In this document: in pieces, positions 33,150 through 46,228 of the stretch
Numbering within the stretch: position 1 is the first letter of the stretch
How the letters are laid out: every line of letters starts with the position of its first letter
Source of the DNA: Steromphala cineraria
Taxonomy: Eukaryota > Mollusca > Gastropoda > Trochida > Trochidae
Reading direction: 5' to 3'
DNA: 64,000 nucleotides
NCBI GenBank assembly: GCA_916613615.1
Contig: OU744720.1
Coordinates: 3,823,749-3,887,748, forward strand
Made by a program: the position numbers and the translations under genes
Notes under the pieces: model-generated
Seen by the model: the letters and a program-made list of their open reading frames with translations, nothing else
Database searches by the model: none
Told to the model about the DNA's origin: nothing

Positions 33150-34625
33150 ATTTCACTAAAGAAAGGCAGACGAAAACAATTATATTTCAATTAATTTACA
33201 CCCGCTTAATGAAAGCATCTGTTAAAAGTTTGATTCATTCATTGTATGCGACGTTTCTCCACGATTCTTATGTCGTCCTTAAGCAGATAAAATCTCAATG
33301 GAATGTTTTCGGAATTTGCAACAAGAAAACCAAACTTAACATGAAATATTTTCGAAAAATATGTGGTTTTGTTTGGCGAGAATATGTGCGTTACTTCCCA
33401 GCAGTAATCCCAGTTGGCGGTTTGCATCTTACAAGATCAGCATTCAATTCCCCGATGACTGTAAACCAACATTAATATTGTGCGTGTCATGATTCACTGC
33501 ACTGCTTAGTGCCTGGACTTAACTGATTTTATTGAAAGCAAGAACAACATGTTATTGAGCAAACAGAAAAAGTGATCCTAGTTGAAAACAGCGATGAGAA
33601 TGTAACATGAGATAAACTTTTCAATCCCAAGTTTCGTCATAAATAAAGCGTGAACGATGACTATAAACAGAAAGAATTACGTTAAAGATCTTTTAATGCA
33701 AGAGCACAAAGGGGTCGTGATAACCTTTACAGCTAATGAGTTTAAACCGATATTGGTTTCAATGTTTGAACAGTATCAAATAAATAAAGCTTCAATGAAT
33801 GTTAGCAGTATCTAATTGATATATAAATAAAGAAATGTTTAGTGGTAAATTACGCAATGCATACCTATAGCATTTTGCGTCCATGACGTCACTTTTAGAT
33901 AGCGTTGACGATCGTCTGACGGATATCTATCTTCATACGTTAAAAATACTTTTGTTTTTGCGGTTTTGGGCTTGTCTTCTATCTTCACTTCATATCTGTA
34001 TTGTGGGAAACAGAATGCAAGTAGAATCTCAGGTACTGTGGCGATGTTTTTGCAGATTGTATCCAAGGAAAGTTTCTGTCAATTTTCAGAAGTTACTCAT
34101 GATTTTGCTGTCTGGATTTAAATGGTTTACGGATGGTTCACCACAGATGTGACGACCAGGATCGATTGGGACCATTTTGTTTGTACTTTGTGTCACGTGA
34201 CTTTACACCATTAACCAAGTCAAGTAATGCTAACTTTTTCAGCCTTTCCTTCCAAAAATGCGTGACAATTTGTTTATTACAAGTTATCATGTTTAACCAA
34301 AAAGGAAAACCTGTATATTGCAAATACACATAATTGAGTAAGTAAGTGCTTGACTTCACTTGGGCACAGATAATTGATTTCTTCTGGATAATAATACTTT
34401 TATTCATTGTGTAATAATGCCTCAAACGGATTTTATTGATAAATACAATTTTCATATCAACCGAAATATTCGATTAATGATAATCCTATTTCTGATGGCG
34501 TTATAATGTTTTACCCAAAGAGAGTTATTTATATTTAATCGTGTTGTACGGTATAATCGGGTGTTTTAGATCAAATACTGAAACATTTTCGAGTGTGAAA
34601 AGCCTTTCTATAGCATAACAATGCA

Positions 34626-34735
34626 TTGTCGTTTAGTCTTAGAATTGTAAATATCAATATCGTGTTGTTTAGTTTTAGAATTGTAAATATTAATATCATG
34701 TTGTTTAGTCTTAGAATTGTAAATATCACTATCAA
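34626..34735 (+). repeat. About 37-bp minisatellite, 3 units (copy U1)
   Basis: TTGTCGTTTAGTCTTAGAAT and TGTAAATATCAATATCG repeat three times with small variation. The paralogous place in U2 has six units. Confidence 0.85.
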
Positions 34736-37700
34736 TGTGGATATTCCACCAAGACATATACAACTGTAGTAATTAATAGAAACGATAAATTGATAAAAGC
34801 AGAAGGTGTTTTTGACAGTTTCTCAAGAAGATAGTCGACTGGGAGCGGACATGACACAGCTACATCTTTATTTATGGAAAAGCCAGTAGGTAATGGAATC
34901 AAGTTTGTAGCGTGACGATAGGTCACATGATGTAACTGAAACTATTAAATGTATTTTTGTTCTCTAATTGGACTGCAGTGTCTGAGAAAACACATTAAAA
35001 CTTGGCTTAAAAGGGAATATACAGACATGTCCGTTATAATGAGAAAACGGAAATACATCAGTGTATAATTTCGCCATTTGATGTTTTAACAGACACAGTG
35101 CATATCAGTTTTAGGGTAAAAACCAAAACCAAAATATATCTAAGAACGTCTTAGCACCACACACATTTAATAAGCTTGGGATTTTCTAGTTTCACGGGCC
35201 TTAGATACCATTACTGGATGAACAAGTTAGATTCACTAATCAAATCAAAATAAAGGTGATACCCAAAAAGCGCACTAATTAATTATTATCATTATACCAA
35301 GTATGATATTTAATCAATGTTCTTTTGACAGTTGAATATCATTTATGACCTTTGGATTTCCAAAAGAACAAGATTTTAATCCCAAAGCTTTCTAAAGTCA
35401 GGAAAACTGTCCCAGCAGAACGTATTGGACGATTTCTGGCATAAATCTTCTGATTTAGTGTTGAACTCATACGATATGATTACCATATGAGGGAATACAA
35501 GGAAACTGGGTTGGAGGAGGTTGGATACAAAGTATTAATTATGATATGAATTTGGTCTTATTGTGTTGAAACTATGTCTTGAATATTATCAGGTCTTAAA
35601 AATCCCATGTCAACATATCCATTAAAGAAGTGATCTCCAGGGAGAGTCGGCACTAGATGATAGTGAGAAAACCCCACCTAAAATGTATTTTCAAAGTTCA
35701 ATTTTGAATATCATTTTGAAGCTTATGTTTTTCCTTTTAAGGTTTTGCAGTACTGAAGTCGACTTATTCAGCAAATAGGACCTTTAAAGTGATATGAAGT
35801 AAGTCACACATAAATTAGCTTTCAGAAAAAATGATAATTTGTTCATAATACTTATTCTTTTGTGAAAAAAACAATTTCTCGTATTAAGTTTTTTTCAGGT
35901 GATACCTTTTATAGTAAATAGACGCTTGAATAAGATTCAAAAGGACAAAAGAATATGTCACCAGAGGATAATAGAGATATTCAGTCAAGTTAGCCTTATG
36001 AATGGTATTTAACAGAAAGAGGAAATAGCTCTTCATCTGGAAACATCGCTTTTTGGTAATCTCTATTAGTTTATAAGATTAAATTGTAAAATACATTTTA
36101 TCATAAAGCAAATACTAATTAACACATTTATGATACAGTCGGTATCATGAACAAAACACAATGATTATTTGATTTTTAAAATGTTTGCTTTCGCATTTTG
36201 CTTTGAAAAGTTAAAATACAATATAAGATATAAAATGGTTTTCACTATAATATCACGAGTTCCAAGGATGCTTTTAAACACAAGTATCTAACCTTCTAAA
36301 TGCTTTTGAAACAAACATAAACATAAGCATTCAACGATAAGTGAATGACACCTTTGACTTGAGACACAGAAACAACAATTTTGACATCTTGATCATAACT
36401 CCCAACCTGTAAAATCTCACAACTACGTGTGTATCACTCAAAGAAAAGACTGATCATGTAACTTTTTAAAAGCCCATGTCAACTTTTTCTGAACAGCATG
36501 GGGGTCAATTGTTAAAATATATGTAATTTTTAATCAATAATTATTATAGTATCATGTCTCAAAGTCCCATATTCATTAATTATTAAGATGCATTTGACTT
36601 CTTATTGAGGATATTAAATGGATAATTTAGAAGGAGAACTAGATTCATGAAATAATTTACGATCCCTGGAGGTTCGAGTTGTATATTTTCAGGAATCACA
36701 ACTCCAAAAATACGGATACCAGTTAAAAATAAATTAGTGACGATTGGGTTTTGATGAAGATAAGAATGAGGAAAATAGCCTTGATCGCGATTGATGTGGG
36801 GATTAAAACAATAGAATCCGAGAATTTCTCTTAGTTTGAAGTCTTATAAGGACGATGGTTTATACATTTCTTAAAATATTGTCCTTATGATTCCAAAAGA
36901 CATAAATCATGTCGTTTAAATGTTGATTGCTAGGTTTTGACGTCCTACTCAGAGAATTTACTTTCTAGTTTGGCTTCGATGTTGTCTAAAATTGCACTTT
37001 TATATGCTCTATCTCTTACACATGAAAAACAAAACCCAGCTACTGTTCTCTAGCTCTCTAGAGATTTATCTTTCCAATGGGATTGTATGCTAACTGATTA
37101 CAATGTGTTTTATCTCTTCTCGTTACACGTTTTATTTTTTGAACCACTTTAGGCTGTTTTATGGTGACATTAAACATCAGGTTAAAAGTTAATTATCCCT
37201 AATGTTGCATTATGACCCTTCTCTGCACTTTAGAAAAATCTATGTCTTCATGGTAATCTGAAACTCCACTTAACTGAAAACAATGCAAAAACAATTAAAT
37301 GAGCTCAAAGACAATATTTATTTGTGGTATTGTCATTTGACCCTAAACTTGAAAAGTTTGGGAAATAATTTCTTTTATTGTTTCAAATAGCACAATATAC
37401 TACAAAATTAAAGTTCGACTACAAAAAATGTGCTGACGTGGACTGATGGAAATAATGAAAGTGTTGATTAGAATTCTATATCCATTATGTAACAAACAAG
37501 AACATTTCCGACGAAACCATTGAATATACAATCGATCAAATCACTCAGATATGATAGGGAACAATGAAGCCACTGACTCTGTAGCTCACCAAGCTAACTA
37601 ATTAATCATCCAAACAGTCATAACAGTCATAAGATAACAAAATCTACAAATTAAGGATCCTCAGGATATAAGAAATCTGTACACAAGGTTAATGTTTTCT

Positions 37701-40700
37701 TGGCCTTTTCCTTGTGGAAAAGAATAAACTGTAAAGAACGAAATACATGCAGTGTTTAATTGTATTAAAGCATGCTAAAAGAAACTTGAAGAGCCAGTCC
37801 ATTATTTCCATCATATGTTACTTTGCTATGGTAAATGGCGCGATTCATTATATAGATTCAAACAATCTTACATAGTCATCGAAAACGGCAATTAATGAAT
37901 TCTTTTCATAAAGGAAAATGTCAAAAAGTCATATGTATTTGTGGCAGCCAACGAAAAATCATTTGATTTATGTTAAAGCATGAAACAGATACTTAATGCC
38001 TCTGGTCAATTCATCATCGACTTTGACTTAGACGATCAAATGACGAAGCATGGACATTCATTCACTTGAGCAATTCTTTTTTTTGTGTTTCAAAACAATT
38101 GATATCGATTACAATAGTTGAGAGAGTAAGGAGCTAATTTGTCATCAACGTTCAATTCACGAACCTAAGATAAACATGGATTTTCAATCCTAGCAGCACT
38201 TCTAGACTTGATTTTCTTGTGTCAGTCACACCTAAAAGCACTTTCAAATCTTGTCATATATTAAAGATTCGAATGTTAGGTCAGGAATTACACCTTTGCC
38301 TGAAATTTAGCAAACAGGCATGAGAAGAAGATTTAAAAAGTAAATGAAGGTCAAAATCATTTCTGACGACATGGGTTTAAACATTATTCAAGTACTAAAT
38401 AACATGTATATATCAGTATATCTACAAAAAACTACAAAACCCCGAAATAATTAAAATTAACTTTCAATACTGCTTTAATTTGCCTCTTAAACTGCAATTT
38501 AAAAGACTTCTCGAATGTCTGACAGATACGGTTCGAATCACAATAAAACAACTACTTAACAAACAGTTATTGAAAGGACACATTAAAATTTTGCAGAACC
38601 TCTGACATCTCACTTTAAATCAGTTTTCATGGCTCATTGATTCCACATGTATTTTACGTAGAACAACACGTATCCTACCAATTTGTGATCAACACGCTGC
38701 AACTTTCAATTTTACGCTAGGTAATTATTTTTGCAAGAGTTTGAGTTTAATCCATTTGAAAACTTTGCGTTGACATTAACCTTTTTATTTTCCTATATAT
38801 TCATTCAAAGCTTTTAATGTGAAACAGGACACAAAAATGTTGATGATATAAAATCATGTTCCCTTTTTTTCCAAACAGAAATCCCCTTCTTCACCACGAT
38901 AGTTTAATCAGTTCTTAATATGGTCGAAAGCAAATGATTTATAAAGGTTTACGTAACTGCAAAATTTGTCCAGCGTAAAATAAAAATATTCCAGCTGTTG
39001 GTGTTAAAAGCAGATATCTTTTGAACCCTTGAAGATATAACCTAGAACTGAAGTAAATTTAAAAATAAACAAACTGATTATCATAATTTCTACTTAAAGT
39101 TGTCTTGCGACATAAACTTTAATGTTTATGCCTACTGAGGCCGACATTCATGACTTTATGATGAAGAATGAACATTCATTCACGGGAGCAATTCCTCTTT
39201 TTGGTTTTAGTATCAGACACCTTGGAATACAAGATGGAACGAAAAATTAAGTAAAATTGTTAAATTATTACGTGGGATTTTGTCAGTATTTTTTATGAAC
39301 AGATTCGGTGTTATTGGTGATTTGACACGTATTCACAAGCTTATAATTCAGAACTTGCCAGAAAATGTGTAGTTTGAGAATTCAAAACAATTGATATTGA
39401 ATACAATAGTTAAGGTAGTAAAGGGATAATTCAACATCAACGTTCAAATTCACGATTCTAGATAAAACATTGATTTTCAATCCAGGCAGCATTTCTAGAT
39501 TTGATTTTCCTGTCACTTACACCTAAAAGCTCTTTTCACTCTTGCAATATATAACAGATTCGAATGTTAGGTCAGGACTAACACTTGTTGCCTTGACTTG
39601 ATTTAGCATAAAAGGTTGATGAGAAGATTTGAAAAATGTGGTAACACATTTCTGACAACTTGAGTTTGATAAATTATTCAAATACAAGTTAACTATACGA
39701 GAATATTTACAGAAATTCGAAAAGTCGAGATTACTAAAATAATCTTTTAGTACTGCTTGTTATTGTAAAAGTATTTTCGAATATTCAAACTTTCTCAAGT
39801 ATTTGTCGACGTTCCAATAAAAAGACGTAAGAATGTTCTGTTACAATTATGGATAATCTTAGTAGATCATAACTCATTTCTTAACGAACAGTCGTTAAAA
39901 GGCTTAATAAAAACATTTGCACTTGTATTTACATAGCAAAACATATATCCTGTCAATTTATGATCCACTTTCTGCATCTTTTAATTTTATGCTGATATCT
40001 TGAACAATTCGTGTTGTCTTAAATGTTTTTATATTCACTTTTATTTATTTACATTCTCAATGTCTGTTCAGATTAAATGTATAAGTCTATGTTCAAATAA
40101 GAAAACTCAATAAGATCAAACAATTTCCAAATCATCCATACAACACATGTAGAAAGAATGTAAATCATTATGTTACCTTTTTAAAGAATCTTACTATTTC
40201 GTTACAAACCTAGTACATAATCGTGTATTAGACAATGCAATGCTTTCAATTAAAGTACATGCCACAAAAATCATTTATATTAATGATGCTGATACTGCCA
40301 TTAATAGATAACATAAAATGTACTCAGTGTCAGGTTTTACACTCTAGCAAACATAATGACTTGCATCTAAAGAGAATATGATAAATACCAAAATATCCCA
40401 AAGGACAACGAGTTTAAAGTCACGTATGTCTGCGTTCAGCTGTGTTTGAATGCCAGGCCTCATATCATACAATGTGTATACGAATGTATGGCAACATGAA
40501 TGACTGATCTAGACTCTGAATGTCATACCTAGGTATTTTATAAAACAATTATACGAAATTATCTGTAAGCAACGCTTTTTTTTGCATGACTTTTGAAGCG
40601 CTTACATGCCGAATCGATTTAACAGTTTCAAGCCTATTCAAAGGTGGGACATCTTTTTAAATATTTTCCTTGTGAAAAGTCCGAGGGATGTTTTAGTTCA

Positions 40701-41466
40701 AAGCATAGAAATTTTTGGTCCTTTCATAAGCTGCCGAGGAAAGTGACCTTTCGGATCTATGTCCTCAAACATAACATGCTTACCTTTCTGTTCTCTAATG
40801 CTTCAATTAGAAAGCAAATGATTCTATATGGTTTGATGAATCAATAACTGCCAGCTTTGGCCAGCGCTGTCCAGCTAACGATCAATATTTTAAAAAGCTG
40901 ATGTTTGTTGTTTTAAAACAGATAATGTTTTCAACCCCTGAAGATATAACCAAGAACTGTAGTTAATTTAAAGCAAACGAACTGATGATAATCGTTCATT
41001 TTGACTGAAAGACGTCATGCTATAATCACATATTTTGAATACCCACTGAGGCCCTGAGGCCATTATATGGGTAAATGACCCCATGTAATAGTATGGAAGT
41101 AAACTAAATAGAGGAAACCCACCTACTGTTTTCTGAACCTGCACGAGTTTTTTCCCCCAGGACACATCATTAGGATTGTATGCTTCAGCTGATTAGAAAT
41201 AGCACTTCTAGTTAATGGAAGAAGACTGTGTAGAGTTTCCTTTTAGAGATGACAACTTGAAAACAATTGTAAGATTTTATTTAATTAAATTTAATTTAAG
41301 CATTTAGTCTAGATCGTAACAACCATAAACTTAAGAAATTGAACTTCTTTCACTAAAAACTCTTCATCAAGCAAAGGTTACACAATTCATGGACTGTTTT
41401 GCTGTTTGTATTGAATATTTTGGTAATGTATCTTTCTTTTGTGATTGTTCTATGACATCATTTGAT

Positions 41467-42091
41467 GCATTCTACCCCCACAGAGGCAGCTCAGTCATAC
41501 TTGAGTTAGCCTCTGTTCTATTACGGCTAATATATGGGACAGAAAGGTAGAAATCTGATTGGAGGCAATCAAAGTTAGTTGTGCAATCAGCGACGCCGTT
41601 TCAAAAGTGGTCATTCGCAAAAGCTCGGCTATTCCCGTGTGGTTCGGCAAAGCTTTCATTGAAATTTAACACCCAGGGGAGATAACTCTTCCTTCTACAA
41701 ATGTCGCTTTTTACCTTCTCATTAGTTTTTATTCGGTAATTTATTAAAATAAATTTTTTCATAAAACAAATAACAATTTACACAATTATAAAACAGAATG
41801 TTTCTAATAAAACATCCTATCCATATCTGATTTTCAAATAGTTTCCCTCTCACACTGTAAATGAAAAATAAACCTAAAGGCATGATGCTTTTGCAAGTCA
41901 CTTTACGACCGTTGAGAATTCCCCAAGTGGGGGATATCCAAAAGGATGTTCTCATTGGCTGCAAATAAGGGAGCTATCTCAAATTACAACTTTTTGCCGC
42001 TAGGGCAATCCGGCGGAACCCCAGGATATTGGCGTAATAGAACAGAGGCTAACTCGGGTATGACTTAGCTGCCTCTGTGGGGAGAGAATGC
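41467..42091. mobile_element. MITE, 625 bp, about 60-bp TIRs, 7-bp target duplication
   Basis: TIRs begin GCATTCT and continue CCCCACAGAGGCAGCT, then GAGTTAGCCTCTGTTCTATT, matching over about 60 bp with few differences. ATTTGAT flanks both sides (41460-41466 and 42092-42098). The same place in U2 is empty twice (about 55856 and 56835: CATCATTTGATGTCAAAATC), confirming insertion. No transposase. Superfamily uncertain. Confidence 0.85.
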
Positions 42092-42358
42092 ATTTGATAA
42101 CAAAATCAAGCAATTGTGATTAAAATCAACCGTCTTTCAAAGAATATAATTTTAAAGATTGCCTCTATTTGGGATATTCACTTGTAGCTGCATTTACTCA
42201 TATCAGTTCATTCAGCCATTCACAGAGATTCCTACACAAGCTGTCAGCAGCATGGTACCAACGGCAACCATTTTGAACACGTCTTTGAAGGTCATGAAAC
42301 AATGAAATTTTAATCAAAAATTAGATGGTATGATTTGGTTTCCATCGCTCATTGCACC

Positions 42359-44068
42359 TTTTATTAGTTCACCTTTACAAAGTAAATGTGAGCTTATGTC
42401 GTGGCGCTTTGTCCGTCGTCCGTCTGTCTGTCTGTCCGTCCGTCCTTCCGTCCGTCCGTCCATCCGTAAACTTTCACGAAAAAGACGCCTCCTCCTGAAC
42501 GAATCCAGATATCATTTTGAAATTGTAGTATGTTATACCCATGGTGATTCGTCACAGAAAGGTAGACGTTTCAGTTTTGAGAATCCAAGATGGCCGCCAT
42601 GGCAACCATATTGAATTTTCAATTAGATTTCATGAAAAAGACTACTCTTCCTAAACCAATATAGATATCATTCTGAAATTGTAGTATGTTATAACTATGG
42701 TGATTCCGCACAGAAAGGTAGACGTTTCAGTTTTGAGAATCCAATATGGCCGCCATGGCAGCCATATTGAATTTACAATTAGATTTCATGAAAAGGACTA
42801 CCCCTTCTAAACCAATATAGATATCAGTCTGAAATTGTATTATGTTATACCTATGGTGATTCCGCACAGAAAGGTAGACGTTTCAGTTTGAGAATCCAAT
42901 ATGGCCGCCATGGCAGCCATATTGAATTTTCAATTAGATTTCATGAAAAAGACTACTTCTCCTAAACCAATCTAGATATCATTTTTAAATTGTAGTATGT
43001 TATACCTATAGTGATTCGGCACAGAAAGGTAGATGTTTCAGTTTTGAGAATCCAAGATGGCCGCGATAGCAGCCATATTGACTTTTCAGCTGCAGATGAC
43101 ACATCATTATTATAAAATTTTAAGCTTTCATCAAGTGATCACTCGCAATATATAAATTCTTTAATTTGAACTTACTAATCATAATATTATCTTGAATATG
43201 GAATATTATTAAAGATTGTCATGCAAGTTGTTCTAAATTTTTAAGTGTTTCTGAAATAAATTTAGATGAAAGACAAACATAATTAATTAATGTGTTTAAA
43301 ATCTTTATGGCAACTAGCTGCAAAAACCCAATCACATTAAACATCATGTTAAATTTTAAACAATGGTATCTCCCTTATATTCCTTTAAATACCACACATA
43401 AGGGGTCAACCAGAGATCAGATATTCCTGTTGAGTCCACTATGCTTTTCTTATCCCAATACAGGCTGCTAGCATCACAGTCTCAGCTGCTAGTCTGTTGC
43501 ATAATCAACCTGACCCAATTGATATGGTAGAGCATTATGCAATATGGCCATGTTTATGCCAAGAGTTATGGAAATTAGACTTGTATTCTCATGACAGTGA
43601 TATGTTCTTTCTAAGAATAACAACTTACACAAAACTTGTCAACAATAAGCTTTGTGTTTAGCAATCTACATGATAAGTTGATGTGGAAAGAGTTATTTTG
43701 CATCAGGTTCCAGTTCCTGTGTTTTACTCATATTTTTTTATCTAACAGAAGTTCTTCTTGACACAAAATCAATTTAGGACATAAGCTAACTATGTTTTGT
43801 GAAATTATATATATTTTTCACAACAATGCATGTTCTCTCCCGTCAGGTCTTTAAATACCACACATAAGGGCTTAGCCAGAGTTCAGGTTTACATGCTCAG
43901 CACACTATGCTTCTCCAAATACACAAAGCCAAATACACAAATTGCTACACTCTCCTAACAAACATGATGGCAGCCATAATCAATTATCATATAAAAGATG
44001 GTTACACAATTAAACCATATTACCACATCATTCATTTTAAGGTGAGCTTCTGTACCCTTGGTACTTTT
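42359..44068 (+). mobile_element. HINE-like element, family C
   Basis: Head: TTTTATT, AGTTCACC (42366-42373), hairpin TTTACaaaGTAAA, GAGCTTATGTCGTGGCG, a TCCG/TCTG microsatellite (42411-42466) and CCGTAAACTTT. Core: about four monomers of 155-156 bp. Then about 950 bp without recognised content, except a degenerate direct repeat (TTTAAATACCACACATAAGG at about 43384 and 43851). Tail: GGTGAGCT (44041-44048), hairpin GTACC-ctt-GGTAC, TTTT. Compared with the paralogous junction in U3 (about 59360-59375) this whole stretch is extra. Confidence 0.65.
42480..43085 (+). repeat. Family C tandem core, 155-156-bp monomer, about 4 copies
   Basis: AGATTTCATGAAAA starts at 42625, 42781 and 42936. Each monomer has ATCCAATATGGCCGCCATGG (or AAGATGGCCGC) followed by CAGCCATATTGAATTT, and GGTGATTC-GCACAGAAAGGT. 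Confidence 0.9.
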
Positions 44069-45489
44069 ATATTTCACTGAAAAACAGTGAGTGGATAACA
44101 TTTATATCCTCACTTATATCTAAATGAAAGCATCTTTGAGAAGGATTTTAGAAGTGAGAATGACAACATGGAGAAAAGATCTGTATTCATGCTATTCGAC
44201 ATAAGAACCTGTGTCGTTGTCAAAGAAATGAAATGCTCAATGACATATTTTCAGAATTTGCAGCTATGATAACAGAAATAAACTTAAACAATATTCGAAG
44301 AATATCATTGATTTGTTTGGCGAGAATATATACCTTTTCTTTTCTGCAATCATCGTAGTTGATGGTTTGCATCTTACAAGATCAGTACTGCAGTGTTCAA
44401 TTCCCCCAAACCTAACATTAAATATTTTCGAAATATATGTGGTTTTGTTTGCAGAGAATATCTGCATTACTTCCCAACAGTAATCCCAGTTGACTGTTTG
44501 CATCCTACAAGATCAGTATTCAATTCCCCGATGACTGTAAACCAACATTGTGCGTGTCATGATTCACTGCACTGCTTAGTGCCTGGACTTAACTGATTTT
44601 ATTGAAAGCAGGAACAACATGTTATTGAGCAAACAGAAAAAATGATCCTAGTTGAAAACAGCGATGAGAATGTAATATGAGATAAACTTTTCAGTTTAAG
44701 TTTCGTCATAAATAAAGCGTGGACGATGACAATAAACAGAAAGAATTACGTAAACGATCTTTTAATGCAAGATCACAAAGAGGTCGTGATAACCTTTACA
44801 GTTAATGAGTTTAAACCGATATTGGTTTCAATGTTTGAACAGTATCAGATAAATAAAGCTTCAATGAATGTTAGCAGTATCTAATTGATATATAAATAAA
44901 GAAATGTTTAGTGGCAAATTACGCAATGCATACCTATAGCATTTTGCATCCATGACGTCAGTTTTAGATAGAGTTGACGATCCACAGTCTGACGTAAGCG
45001 AATATCAATCTTCATACGTTAGATTTTTTTTATGTTTTTGCTGTTTTGGGCTCGTCTTATATTTTTACATCATATATGTATTATGGAAACAGAATGCAAG
45101 TAGAACCTCAGGAACTATTACGATTCTTCTGAAGATGGTTTCCAACGAAAGTTTTTGTAAATTTTCAGAAGTTACTCATCACCATTACGTAATGCTAACC
45201 TCTTAAGCATTTCTTTCAAAATGCGTGACAATTTTTTTTTTTTTTCAAATTATAATATTTAACGAAAAAGGAAAACCTGTATATTGCAACAACAGATAAT
45301 TGATTCATACAATTTTCATATCAACCGAAATATTTGATTAATGATAATCATATTTCTGATGGCGTAATAATGTTTTACCTGAAGAGAGTTATTTATATTT
45401 AATCGTGTTGTACGGTTATAAACAGGTGTATTAGATCAAATACTGAAACATTTTCGAGCGTGAAAAGCATTTCTATAGCATAACAATGC

Positions 45490-45710
45490 ATTGTCGTTTA
45501 GTCTTAGAATTGTAATTATCCATATATTGTCGTTTAGTCTTAGAATTTTAAATATCCATATCTTGTCGGTTAGTCTTAGAATTGTAAATATCATATCGTG
45601 TCGTTTAGTCTTAGAATTGTAAATATTAATATCTTGTCGTTTAGTCTTAGAATTGTAAATATTAATATCATGTTGTTTAGTCTTAGAATTGTAAATATCA
45701 CTATCAATGT
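45490..45710 (+). repeat. About 37-bp minisatellite, 6 units (copy U2)
   Basis: Same unit as at 34626-34735 (GTCGTTTAGTCTTAGAATT...), six times. On the minus strand this makes an open but artefactual repetitive frame. Confidence 0.9.
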
Positions 45711-46228
45711 GGATATTCCACCAAGACATATACAACTGTAGTAATCAATAGAAACGATAAATTGATAAAAGCAGGAGGTGTTTTTGACAGTTTCTCAAGA
45801 AGATAGTCGACTGGGAGCGGACATGACACAGCTACATCTTTATTTATGGAAAAGCCAGTAGGTAATGGAATCAAGTTTGTAGCGTGACGATAAGTCACAT
45901 GATGTAACTGAAACTATTAAATGTATTTTTGTTCTCTAATTGGACTGCAGTGTCTGAGAAAACACATTAAAACTTGGCTTAAAAGGGAATATACAGACAT
46001 GTCCGTTATAATGAGAAAACGGAAATACATCAGTGTATAATTTCGCCATTTCATGTTTTAGCAGACACAGTGCATATCAAAATATATCTAAGAACATCTT
46101 AGCATTACACAAATTTATGAGCTTGCGATTTTCTAGTTTCACGGGCCTTAGATACTTTTACTGAATGAACAAGTTAGATACACAAATAAAATCAAAATAA
46201 AGGCGATACCCAAAGAGCTCACCAATTT

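Larger units (their letters stand above)
27320..42358 (+). repeat. Segmental tandem unit, copy U1 (interrupted by inserted elements)
   Basis: 27320-29157 matches 61644-63500, and 33150-42358 matches 44070-56050 and, in shorter form, 58800-61640 and 63510-64000. Matching is visible over long runs, e.g. CAAACTTAACATGAAATATT, GATGACTGTAAACCAACATT and TGACGATTGGGTTTTGATGA. Insertions specific to this copy are 29160-33149 and 41467-42091. No protein gene is seen. Diverged internal repeats are present (for example GATTCGAATGTTAGGTCAGG at about 38266 and 39558). Confidence 0.8.

Noticed and set aside
42330..42614. 94-codon frame with Arg-Pro-Ser-Val repeats
   Set aside because: It is the translated TCCG microsatellite of the family C head.
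43380..43900. LTR pair around a 470-bp segment
   Set aside because: The two similar blocks are only about 60 bp, lack TG...CA ends, and lie inside the family C element.
45436..45735. 99-codon minus-strand frame with repeated NSKTK-type units
   Set aside because: It follows the 37-bp minisatellite period and has no counterpart of similar length in U1.
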